From an uncultured Saprospiraceae bacterium (GTDB lineage: Bacteria; Bacteroidota; Bacteroidia; Chitinophagales; Saprospiraceae), in the NCBI GenBank assembly GCA_937973565.1, contig CALJKQ010000201.1, forward strand, positions 1-23,299: a stretch of DNA of 23,299 nucleotides, in the 5' to 3' direction. The position numbers and the translations under genes were made by a program. The number at the start of each line of letters is the position of its first letter. The stretch's first letter is position 1. Shown piece after piece: positions 1 to 6,368 of this stretch. Under the pieces are notes generated by a model. That model made no database searches. It was not told the origin of the DNA and saw only the letters and a list, made by a program, of their open reading frames with translations.

Positions 1-2
1 TC

Positions 3-635
3 ACTTCAAGGGGAGAATTGGTTTACATTCCCATTCGAATAAGCGACATTGATAATTTGTCCGGTATTCAGTTTAGCTTACATTTGAAAGAGATGGAATT
101 TGTGAATCTCATTTCAGGCGCGATCAACGTAGACGAAAACAACTACGGTTTACACAAGGGAGGTTTAGTGACTTTCAGTTGGTCTAATTCAGAAGCTTTA
201 GTAGTCAACGATAAAGAAGTTTTATTTACGCTTGTTTGTAAAGCCAATCAATCAGCTCTGCTTGCTGATTTGATGGAAGTTGGTTCGTGGCTTACCAAGG
301 CAGAAGGATACGATGCAGAAGCTTCACTTTACAATGTTGTGTTAGTTCATAGCACAAATAATAATAATAATGGAGAATTTGCGCTTATGCAAAATGAACC
401 GAATCCATTCAGGTCTACCACCAGCATAGTTTACACGCTACCACAAAACGAAAAAGTGAAGTTGCAGATTAGTGACATAAGCGGTAGAATAGTTTATGTT
501 AAGGAAATAGATGCCAAAAAAGGACGAAATCAGATTGAAGTTTCAAGTACTGAATTATCCGGAACAGGCATATTCTACTACACATTGATAGCAGGTGATA
601 ATTCTGCAACCAAATCATTTGTAGTATTGGAATAA
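3..635 (+). CDS. C-terminal part of a secreted cohesin-like protein with T9SS type A sorting domain (5' end outside window)
   Basis: The reading frame is open from base 3, so the gene starts upstream of the window; the TTG at 18 is only the first internal start-like codon. The first ~115 visible residues have the alternating beta-strand pattern of cohesin-like modules (VYIPIRISDIDNLSGIQFSL, then a strand ending VLFTLVCKA). A short Asn run (STNNNNNGEF) links this to a C-terminal ~85-residue domain with the marks of a type IX sorting signal: LMQNEPNPF, then TTSIVYTLP, LQISDISGRIV, and a final strand ending KSFVVLE. Such proteins are exported by Sec, cross the outer membrane by the T9SS, and lose this domain on anchoring. 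The role of the missing part is unknown. The sorting domain is a confident call; the cohesin assignment rests on pattern only. Confidence 0.85.
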   Translation, partial: TSRGELVYIPIRISDIDNLSGIQFSLHLKEMEFVNLISGAINVDENNYGLHKGGLVTFSWSNSEALVVNDKEVLFTLVCKANQSALLADLMEVGSWLTKAEGYDAEASLYNVVLVHSTNNNNNGEFALMQNEPNPFRSTTSIVYTLPQNEKVKLQISDISGRIVYVKEIDAKKGRNQIEVSSTELSGTGIFYYTLIAGDNSATKSFVVLE

Positions 636-651
636 ACTTGTTTTTTCATCT

Positions 652-693
652 AAAAAATATCCCCGGATGATTATTCATTCGGGGATATTTTTT
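652..693 (+). terminator. Strong intrinsic (bidirectional) terminator
   Basis: Bases 652-665 (AAAAAATATCCCCG) are the exact reverse complement of 680-693. The stem continues inward with one G-T wobble and four more pairs to a 4-base loop at 671-674, giving about 19 pairs. Each strand carries A/T runs at the stem base, so it could stop transcription from either side. It lies 17 bases after the stop codon of the cohesin-like gene. Confidence 0.9.
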
Positions 694-1116
694 AGTCATT
701 GTTGTATTGGTGTTTCGAGTTTATTCAAATTGTAATTAGTAAGTGAGTGTATAATGAGCATTCCTGTTCAGGTGTAAAGATGGACCCTGTCCGGCTTCTA
801 AATTGAAAATACCATTCATGGTTATTAATGAGGGCATTACGCCACTTTAGATACTTATACCATAAGAAGTTGAACAAATCCCGCCATTATTATTGATTTT
901 TTAGTATAGAAAGCTTAGTTCGATTATTAAATCGATGATAGGCTTCCGCGAAGTTATTGGCTGTTTCGATAAATGTACTGATTTTTATTATAAATCAACA
1001 GATGGATTAGAATGGCTTTAAATCGCCATAATATTTTAAAATTCTGACAAAGCTCTGAGCCACTCTCACAAGCAAGCAATACACGGCACAAGTTTTATTT
1101 GTGATACTGATCTTTA
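694..1116. other. Gene-free stretch with a possible decayed ORF on the minus strand
   Basis: No intact gene is visible. On the minus strand, one frame across about 735-1005 reads with two adjacent stop codons in the middle. It gives FIETANNFAEAYHRFNNRT upstream of the stops and GSIFTPEQECSLYTHL downstream. The second piece resembles the '(V/I)FTPEQE' segment common in helix-turn-helix regions of some transposases, so a worn transposase or regulator remnant is possible. The match is short and made by eye, so this is a weak suggestion. I see no repeat, RNA gene or promoter here. Confidence 0.25.
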
Positions 1117-3564
1117 TTACAAGATAATGCTCAGGCCTAAATTAACATGAATTCCGGCCTGTGGATATAAGAAGTTTTCTGTTATTTCCCGGATGTATAT
1201 ATAGCTGTAGGTATATCCGCCGGAAACAAATTTTGCATTAAAAATATTGTTTGCCTGCAGTTTCAATCTTAGGTCTTTGGCCCATTTCGTTTTAAGAGCG
1301 TAGGTTACATTCAGATGGCTGGTGGAATAGGCAGGAATGCTCCTGTTGTCCAAAGAACTATTGTCCAGGTATTGCTTTCCGGTAACTTTTGTAATCCAGT
1401 CTATTTTCAGCCTATTCGCCGGGGTATAACCGAGCGTGAATGCGCCTACCAGACCGGGAGATAGGCTGATGTTGGTTTGTCCACGATTGATTTCAACCGT
1501 TTCCAACCCATTGGTGTAATCGTAAATGGTTTCCTTAAAGTCCGCGATCTTGTTTCTGCTGACGGTGAGGTTGATACCGGCATTTAAATCAGACCTGACA
1601 GCATATCTTCCTATCCATTCTATGCCAAGCCGGTAACTATCCGGCGTGTTTTTTCGCAGTGTATTACCTACGTCGTTGAGCTGTCCTGTGGGTATAAGCT
1701 GATCTTTGTAAGCCATGTAGTAGCCGTTCAGTTCGATATTCCAGTTGGCATGATCTGACTTATAGGATAGTTCTGTATCATACAACCTTTCGGGTCGTGG
1801 AAGGTCCTGTTTACCATGATCGGTGAAATCACTTCTGTCCGGCTCTCTGTGTGCCATGGCAAAACTGGCGCTGAGTGCTGCGTTTTTACCGGTTTTTCGG
1901 GTAACTGACAATTTGGGGTTGAAAAACAGGTAATTGACATCAAAGTTAATGGCTCTCAAGTCGTTGTCAATGCCATTGGACTTGTACTGAACGTTTCTCA
2001 GCTGAGCATCAGCGCTCCAGGCCCAGCCGGTTGATAATTTGTGTTCCCAACGGATGTAAACATTGCCATCATGTTTAGTAGCTTCACTTTCATAGTAAGG
2101 GCTGGTGAAATCATAATCAGGAAGGGCAGCTACAGAGATGACCTCCCCAAAGTGATTGCCAAAATAACTGTGATAACCACCGCCAATAGACAAAAGACTG
2201 TTGGCATTCATTTCTTTTTCGACCTTGAAAATGGCGCCTACAAAATCATTGTCCAGCCATCTTCTTCTGACCAAATCAGAACTTGTGATGGTATCTCCAT
2301 TGTTGATAACAGGAGACAAGTTGTATTTAATGAAATCATCATTGAACCTAAACTGCTCAAAGTAGCCCTTTCCTTTAGTGTAATGTCCTGCCAATCTGCC
2401 TTTCCATCCTGAACCCAATACTTTGGCATAATGAAGTTGAACATGGGTTTGATTGTAATTGTCAACCTGATTTTCATATAAGTTGGCATTGTACCTGCGA
2501 TCAGAATTAAACAAATTCAGAGAATCTGCGACGGTGGGGTAGAGGCTGGATTGGTTGTTGTAATAGTGGTTAAGAAGTTGTGCATCTCTATTATAGACCC
2601 TCGCTTCCGGTACGCCATTCCATGCCTGATAGGTTATTTCTGATCCTGAAAAGGCCAGCAATCGCAACGAGGAAGTATTGCCAACCCTGGCTCCTTCAAT
2701 GTACCAGGATTTAAGATCAGCGATGGCTCTGTCGATATAGCCATCCGATTTAATGATCGAATATCGTGCGTCTACATTGAATCGGTTATTCATGAGACCG
2801 GAATTCAAACGAAAGGTCATTTTGCGCGTATTGAAACTGCCAAATGATACGTCAGCTGCAGCTGATGGATTGACGTCCAGACCAAAGGTATTCAGAGATA
2901 CGGTACCTCCATAGGCACCCGCTCCATTGGTAGATGGACCTACTCCCCGCTGAATTCTGATGGATTCCGTTGAAGAAGCTATATCCGGTAAATCCACCCA
3001 AAAGACACCCTGAGATTCTGCATCGTTGATAGGAATATCATTGACGGTAACATTAATACGGGATTGCTCAACACCACGTATCCTCATGGATGTGTATCCC
3101 ACGCCGGCACCGGCATCGGTGGTAGTAGTGACCGAGGGTTGCCATTGCAAAAGCACCGGTACATCCTGACCATGATTGATGGGAGTAATCTCTTCTTTAG
3201 CCACTTCTTTGCTACCATTGAAAGGAGTAAGCTTATGGACATTGGATTTGATTTCGACTTCATCAAGCCTATAGATATTGCCTCTCATCACAAAATTCAC
3301 TATTTTATCTTCCGGAAACCGGATGGACTGACTGATGGTTTCGTAGCCCAAAAAAGAGCATGAAACCGTATACTCTCCGGGTTTCAGATTTTCAACGCTA
3401 TATGTACCACCCTTTTCAGAAACCGCTGTCCATTTGGTTCCTTGGATAAAAATAACTGCAAATTCGAGTTTTTCTCCCTTTTCATTGGTTACAGTTCCGG
3501 TAAGGTTTTGACCTTGCAGTAACAGGGTAGCGGTCAAAAAAGCAAAAATCAAACAGTGCCTCAT
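1117..3564 (-). CDS. TonB-dependent outer-membrane receptor, predicted thiamine/thiamine-precursor importer
   Basis: This 815-residue protein starts with a Sec signal peptide (MRHCLIFAFLTATLLLQGQ). A carboxypeptidase-regulatory-like beta domain follows at roughly residues 20-95 (LTGTVTNEKGEKLEFAVIFI ... YTVSCSFLGYE), as in many Bacteroidota receptors. Next comes a plug domain at ~110-230, with MRIRGVEQSRINVTVNDIPI and the GAGAYGGTVSLNT stretch, and then a long beta-barrel to the C-terminus. Size and order are normal for the family. The barrel alone does not reveal the substrate. The TPP riboswitch directly upstream on the same strand points to thiamine, a thiamine phosphate or a pyrimidine/thiazole precursor. 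Thiamine-regulated TonB receptors are known in Bacteroidota. No inner-membrane transporter or thi biosynthesis gene adjoins it. Confidence 0.9.
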   Translation of the reverse strand: MRHCLIFAFLTATLLLQGQNLTGTVTNEKGEKLEFAVIFIQGTKWTAVSEKGGTYSVENLKPGEYTVSCSFLGYETISQSIRFPEDKIVNFVMRGNIYRLDEVEIKSNVHKLTPFNGSKEVAKEEITPINHGQDVPVLLQWQPSVTTTTDAGAGVGYTSMRIRGVEQSRINVTVNDIPINDAESQGVFWVDLPDIASSTESIRIQRGVGPSTNGAGAYGGTVSLNTFGLDVNPSAAADVSFGSFNTRKMTFRLNSGLMNNRFNVDARYSIIKSDGYIDRAIADLKSWYIEGARVGNTSSLRLLAFSGSEITYQAWNGVPEARVYNRDAQLLNHYYNNQSSLYPTVADSLNLFNSDRRYNANLYENQVDNYNQTHVQLHYAKVLGSGWKGRLAGHYTKGKGYFEQFRFNDDFIKYNLSPVINNGDTITSSDLVRRRWLDNDFVGAIFKVEKEMNANSLLSIGGGYHSYFGNHFGEVISVAALPDYDFTSPYYESEATKHDGNVYIRWEHKLSTGWAWSADAQLRNVQYKSNGIDNDLRAINFDVNYLFFNPKLSVTRKTGKNAALSASFAMAHREPDRSDFTDHGKQDLPRPERLYDTELSYKSDHANWNIELNGYYMAYKDQLIPTGQLNDVGNTLRKNTPDSYRLGIEWIGRYAVRSDLNAGINLTVSRNKIADFKETIYDYTNGLETVEINRGQTNISLSPGLVGAFTLGYTPANRLKIDWITKVTGKQYLDNSSLDNRSIPAYSTSHLNVTYALKTKWAKDLRLKLQANNIFNAKFVSGGYTYSYIYIREITENFLYPQAGIHVNLGLSIIL

Positions 3565-3631
3565 AGATATGAAGTTAAATGGCTACAAAATATTTGGGTA
3601 GATTTATGCCTAGAGAACTAGAGGAGAAAAT

Positions 3632-3712
3632 GCTCCCTTGCCGGCATTACCCGGCCAGGTTCAATGGGTATAATCTCAGCCTCGTGAGGAGGCACCCCAG
3701 AAATCGGTGTAA
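3632..3712 (-). promoter_or_regulatory. TPP (thiamine pyrophosphate) riboswitch, THI element
   Basis: Read on the minus strand, the conserved TPP aptamer blocks occur in order. GGGGTGCC is at 3698-3691. A P3 hairpin GCCTC/GAGGC with a 5-base loop follows, then the thi-box CTGAGA at 3679-3674 and the ACCC segment. Next is GAACCTGG, and a P5 hairpin GCCGG-GTAATG-CCGGC leading into AAGGGA at about 3632. These are the pyrimidine-sensing and pyrophosphate-sensing arms of the aptamer. The closing helix P1 is not obvious by eye. The element ends ~67 bases before the receptor start codon. I found no clear terminator hairpin between them, so translational control is plausible. Confidence 0.93.
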
Positions 3713-3717
3713 AGATA
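3710..3717 (-). promoter_or_regulatory. Possible -7 element upstream of the TPP riboswitch
   Basis: The minus strand reads TATCTTTA, one base off the Bacteroidota -7 consensus TAnnTTTG, just ahead of the aptamer. No good -33 TTG is at the right distance. The position fits an RNA that begins with the riboswitch, but the motif match alone is weak. Confidence 0.3.
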
Positions 3718-3728
3718 GGGAATATTTT

Positions 3729-3834
3729 TATATGTTTACGCCCCGCCTTGTCGGCGGGACTATATGTTCGCGCCCCGCCTTGTCGGCGGGACTATATGTT
3801 TACGCCTCACTGCGTTCGGCTATATGTTCACATG
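3729..3834. repeat. Tandem 32-bp hairpin repeats with a diverged third unit
   Basis: Unit 1 (3729-3760) and unit 2 (3761-3792) are 32 bases each and differ at two positions. Each opens with TATATGTT and contains the hairpin CCCGCC-TTGTC-GGCGGG. Unit 3 (3793-3820) keeps the TATATGTTTACGCC opening but has a different core, CTCACTGCGTTCGGC. A fourth TATATGTT opening starts at 3821. The GC-rich cores stand out from the AT-rich surroundings. The array lies upstream of the TPP riboswitch and downstream of the DUF4256 gene, in a non-coding gap. No function is evident. Confidence 0.8.
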
Positions 3835-4005
3835 ATTTTGAGGAAGTTCCTGATTACGAGATTTTCCTCAAATCTGGATAGTGGGAAATTCTTATTTAAA
3901 TGAGTTTTCCAGAAAATATATGAATACCGACAAAAACTACGTTTTTATCGGCACAAGCATATGAACATAGCGTTGAGCTTGTCGAAACACACCATGTGAA
4001 CATAT
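3822..4005. repeat. 13-bp inverted repeat flanking a second hairpin-like core
   Basis: ATATGTTCACATG at 3822-3834 is matched exactly in reverse complement at 3993-4005. A related inverted copy, CATATGAACATAG, is at 3958-3970. Between the last two lies CGTTGAGCTTGTCGAAACAC (3971-3990), a GC-richer core of the kind often scattered in intergenic regions of environmental bacteria. The same TATGTT-type edges flank the hairpins at 3729-3820, so this looks like one family of short mosaic intergenic repeats. No gene or transposase is present. Confidence 0.6.
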
Positions 4006-4040
4006 TTCCCCTTCGCATCTTTTAAAACACTTTATACAGT

Positions 4041-4598
4041 TTACACCCTCAATGAAAGTCTGAAACCTCTGGCTGCGTAGTAGGACTCCGCTCCATTGTG
4101 GTACATAAAAACGGTGTCGTATCTGCGGTCGCAAAAGATGGCGCCGCCGAGTTTTCGGATGTTGTCGGGTGTTTTTACCCAGGAGGATGTTTTGAGGTCA
4201 AATTTTCCGAGGGTCTGAAGGTAGCGGTATTCTTCTTCTGTGAGCATTTCTCCGCCTAAGGCGTTGGCCATGTCCATAGCACTATCTTTGGGTTTGTTTT
4301 CTTTTCTTGCATCGAGGGCTGCTCTGTCGTAACACAGGCTTCTCCTTTCTTTGGGGCTCTCTGCAGAGCAATCATAGAATACAATCTCTCCTGTTTTTTT
4401 ATCTATGGCTACGACGTCGGGTTCTCCGCCGGTTTCTTCCATGAGAAATAATGTATTCAGTTTATCAGACTGTTTTTCCAGTCTGGCCACCACATCTTTC
4501 CAGTTTATGCCTTTGTGACGATCTTTGTTTTTTTCAAACCTATCTGCCAGGGTTTCGAGTATGGCAGCACGCTGTGTTTTGTCCAACTGTTTTTTCAT
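4041..4598 (-). CDS. DUF4256-family protein
   Basis: A 185-residue cytoplasmic protein with no signal peptide or membrane segment. It matches my recollection of DUF4256. A helical start (ILETLADRFEKNKDRHKGINW) leads to EETGGEPDVVAIDKKTGEIV, then FYDCSAESPKERRSLCYDR, and a C-terminal block with GGAIFCDRRYDTVFMYHNGA and YYAARGFR. The biochemical role of the family is not known to me. It is the last gene of the arsR operon, 23 bases after the doxX-like gene. The family has a habit of sitting near ArsR/AHSA1 modules, as here, but its partner is unknown. The family call is confident; no function can be assigned. Confidence 0.85.
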   Translation of the reverse strand: MKKQLDKTQRAAILETLADRFEKNKDRHKGINWKDVVARLEKQSDKLNTLFLMEETGGEPDVVAIDKKTGEIVFYDCSAESPKERRSLCYDRAALDARKENKPKDSAMDMANALGGEMLTEEEYRYLQTLGKFDLKTSSWVKTPDNIRKLGGAIFCDRRYDTVFMYHNGAESYYAARGFRLSLRV

Positions 4599-4621
4599 CT
4601 TATGAGTTGTGTATTTTGAAT

Positions 4622-4990
4622 TTATATTTTTCTTGAATCCGGCCTGAGATACCAGGAAACGAAGGTAAGGGTTAATAATAAAAGTGAAGGTGCTATATCT
4701 TTAAAACCATGGTTCACTATTAGATGCGACACAATCGCGCCCGACATGGCAAAAAAGAAGCCGGCATAAGCCCATTCTTTTAGGATTGGGTAGCGGGGCA
4801 TCAGGATGGCTATTGTTCCCAGGATTTTCCATATTCCCAGGATTGTCATCAAATACATTGGGTAGCCAAGGTCTTTGAATTTTTGCCCTTCTTCTTCCAT
4901 TTGCATCAATTGTACTATGCCGGTTGATACCATGCCGAGGGCCAGCCAGAGGGTGGCCACCCAATAAGTGATTCGTTTACTTTTTTCCAT
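4622..4990 (-). CDS. DoxX-like small integral membrane protein
   Basis: 122 residues with four hydrophobic segments: about 8-28 (YWVATLWLALGMVSTGIVQL), 45-65, 71-92 and 98-115. This is the usual size and topology of the DoxX-like family. The signature G-x-W-K-I-L-G segment is present (MTILGIWKILGTIAIL), as is the following 'KEWAYAGFFFAMSGA' block typical of the group. These proteins lie in the inner membrane and have no settled function; roles in redox or stress responses have been proposed. The gene starts 5 bases after the AHSA1-like gene, so the two are co-transcribed. ArsR-AHSA1-DoxX clusters recur in Bacteroidota. Confidence 0.85.
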   Translation of the reverse strand: MEKSKRITYWVATLWLALGMVSTGIVQLMQMEEEGQKFKDLGYPMYLMTILGIWKILGTIAILMPRYPILKEWAYAGFFFAMSGAIVSHLIVNHGFKDIAPSLLLLTLTFVSWYLRPDSRKI

Positions 4991-4995
4991 CGATT

Positions 4996-5457
4996 TTATT
5001 TTGTGAATAGGGTTTGTAATCTGTCATGTGCCATGTTGAGTCCAAAGGCAAAGGGCATTTTTAACAAGTTGTCTCTATCCGTTACGGATTTGAATATGGT
5101 GTGTACAGTCAGCAGAGTGGTTTCGGCACTTATGCTCTCGAAGGTGAGGAATTCCAGTTGGATGGGAATGCCTGAGTTTTCCATTTCAAAGGTGCGGGTA
5201 ATTTTTGAGGAAGGTACAAATTCGTGGATGACCCCATTGGCCTTAAAAACTACATTGCCATGGGGATCTGAGGTTTCAATTTGCCAACTGCCGTGAGGTC
5301 TGCAATCCCATTTGATAACCCGGGTATTCATCCACTGCTCAAATAAGTCAGCCTCTGTATACGCTTTAAAGACAAGGTCAACCGGCAGTTCGAACTGTCT
5401 GGTGATAAGGATGTCCTGTTTGCCGGCTTCGGCCTTTATTTGTGTTTTCAGTTCCAT
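4996..5457 (-). CDS. SRPBCC / AHSA1-like (START-fold) protein
   Basis: 153 residues with the AHSA1 pattern. The opening strand and helix read ITRQFELPVDLVFKAYTEAD, with the usual 'FEQWM' that follows. Central strands include WDCRPHGSWQIE and FKANGVIHEFVPSSKITRTF, and a long C-terminal helix ends LNMAHDRLQTLF. This fold makes a deep hydrophobic pocket for lipids, aromatic compounds or a client protein. No catalytic residues are diagnostic and the ligand is unknown. It is cytoplasmic. It sits 9 bases after arsR and 5 bases before doxX, so it is probably under the control of the ArsR-type repressor. Confidence 0.9.
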   Translation of the reverse strand: MELKTQIKAEAGKQDILITRQFELPVDLVFKAYTEADLFEQWMNTRVIKWDCRPHGSWQIETSDPHGNVVFKANGVIHEFVPSSKITRTFEMENSGIPIQLEFLTFESISAETTLLTVHTIFKSVTDRDNLLKMPFAFGLNMAHDRLQTLFTK

Positions 5458-5466
5458 TTTATACGC

Positions 5467-5787
5467 TTAATTTTTCCTTTGTTTTTTCATCAGACTTTCC
5501 AGGTTGTTGAACCGTGCATCCCACATTTGCCGGAAGGGTTCAATAAAATCTGCGATGTCCTTCATTTTTTCAAGGTTGAGCTGGTAATAGATTTCTCTTC
5601 CGTGTTGCTCCTGGTGCAAGAGTTCACACTCTGTCAGGATTTGTATGTGTTTGGAAATGGTAGGCCTCGCGCTGTTGAAATTGGCAGCAATGGTACCTGC
5701 TGTCATAGCTTGCGAAGCCACCAAAAGTAAGATAGATCTTCGTGTAGGGTCGGCTATGGCCTGAAAGACATCCCGTCTAAGGTTCAT
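5467..5787 (-). CDS. ArsR-family winged-helix transcriptional repressor
   Basis: 106 residues, the normal length. It opens with MNLRRDVFQAIADPTRRSIL, the standard ArsR start. The recognition helix region is GTIAANFNSARPTISKHIQI, followed by the wing (HGREIYYQL) and a C-terminal dimer helix. The classic metal-binding ELCVCDL-type site is absent. The only cysteine lies just past the recognition helix (LTECELL), so it is more likely a non-metal sensor of the SdpR/PagR-like kind than an arsenic or zinc sensor. It heads the four-gene operon. Its start lies ~14 bases past a promoter embedded in two matching palindromes, which suggests autoregulation. Confidence 0.93.
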   Translation of the reverse strand: MNLRRDVFQAIADPTRRSILLLVASQAMTAGTIAANFNSARPTISKHIQILTECELLHQEQHGREIYYQLNLEKMKDIADFIEPFRQMWDARFNNLESLMKKQRKN

Positions 5788-5790
5788 TGT

Positions 5791-5836
5791 GTAGCTATTT
5801 GGCTACAAATATATATGTAGTCATTTAACTACGCAA
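5791..5836 (-). promoter_or_regulatory. arsR operon promoter embedded in two tandem palindromic operators
   Basis: Two 16-base palindromes share the form GTAG(C/T)-N6-(G/A)CTAC: GTAGCTATTTGGCTAC at 5791-5806 and GTAGTCATTTAACTAC at 5817-5832. Their centres are 26 bases apart. On the minus strand, TATATTTG (5813-5806) fits the TAnnTTTG -7 box exactly, with a TTG at 5836-5834 and a 20-base spacer. One palindrome fills the spacer and the other overlaps the -7 G and the start point, so a dimer at either would block RNA polymerase. The spacing suits two ArsR dimers, possibly binding cooperatively. Confidence 0.75.
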
Positions 5837-5912
5837 TTTTTTTTAATATTTTTTTTTGATTCTTTCTCTCAAGAAAGGAGTTGTTATTCGATCAATTTGT
5901 GATAGTAGTATT

Positions 5913-6368
5913 TTACCAATCCAGGGATATAAAATGATCGATGGCACGGATGAGGTTCAATTCTGCATCTGTACTAAGCCCTTCTCCGAGTTCCCACTCT
6001 TTGCCCGAAATGCCCAAAACATAGGCTTTGGGTTGTACTTCATAAAGCGTTTGAGCGAGATAAACTACGGTTTCGGGATTTTGGGCATGGCTTGAAAAAT
6101 AATAGTGTTCTGCAATCTCACAAGGTTTGAGTTCAAAACCAGAGGCATGTGATGCTTTGGTTGCATCCACAAAGATTACCGTGTCGTAGTGACAAATCAG
6201 TTCGCTGTCTTCTACCTGAAGCTGATACCTCAGCTCGTAATCGAAGGCATCCGGTAACCGGTCTTTGATCTTATTTACAAAAATCCAGCCCAGACCATCA
6301 TCGGCACGAGCGCTGTTGCCTATGCCAATGATGAGTCTTTTGACGACATCAGTCTTTATATCTTTCAT
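5913..6368 (-). CDS. hoxW: Hydrogenase maturation protease (HoxW/HupD/HycI family)
   Basis: 151 residues, the family's normal size. The N-terminal LIIGIGNSARADDGLGW carries the GxGN-x3-R-x-DDG signature, and the Asp/Glu and His residues of the nickel-sensing site follow (EDSEL; FVDAT). The C-terminal block YVLGISGKEWELGEGLS is typical of the HoxW group. The enzyme removes a short C-terminal tail from the hydrogenase large subunit once nickel is in place. Its start lies inside the end of hoxH, a 20-base overlap, so the two are translationally coupled, which fits a protease specific for that HoxH. It is the last gene of the operon. The identity is secure; the substrate is inferred from linkage. 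Confidence 0.93.
   Translation of the reverse strand: MKDIKTDVVKRLIIGIGNSARADDGLGWIFVNKIKDRLPDAFDYELRYQLQVEDSELICHYDTVIFVDATKASHASGFELKPCEIAEHYYFSSHAQNPETVVYLAQTLYEVQPKAYVLGISGKEWELGEGLSTDAELNLIRAIDHFISLDW

Noticed and set aside
5850..5885. Intrinsic terminator after hoxW or before arsR
   Set aside because: The small TTTCT/AGAAA hairpin has its T-run on the wrong side for either strand to terminate.
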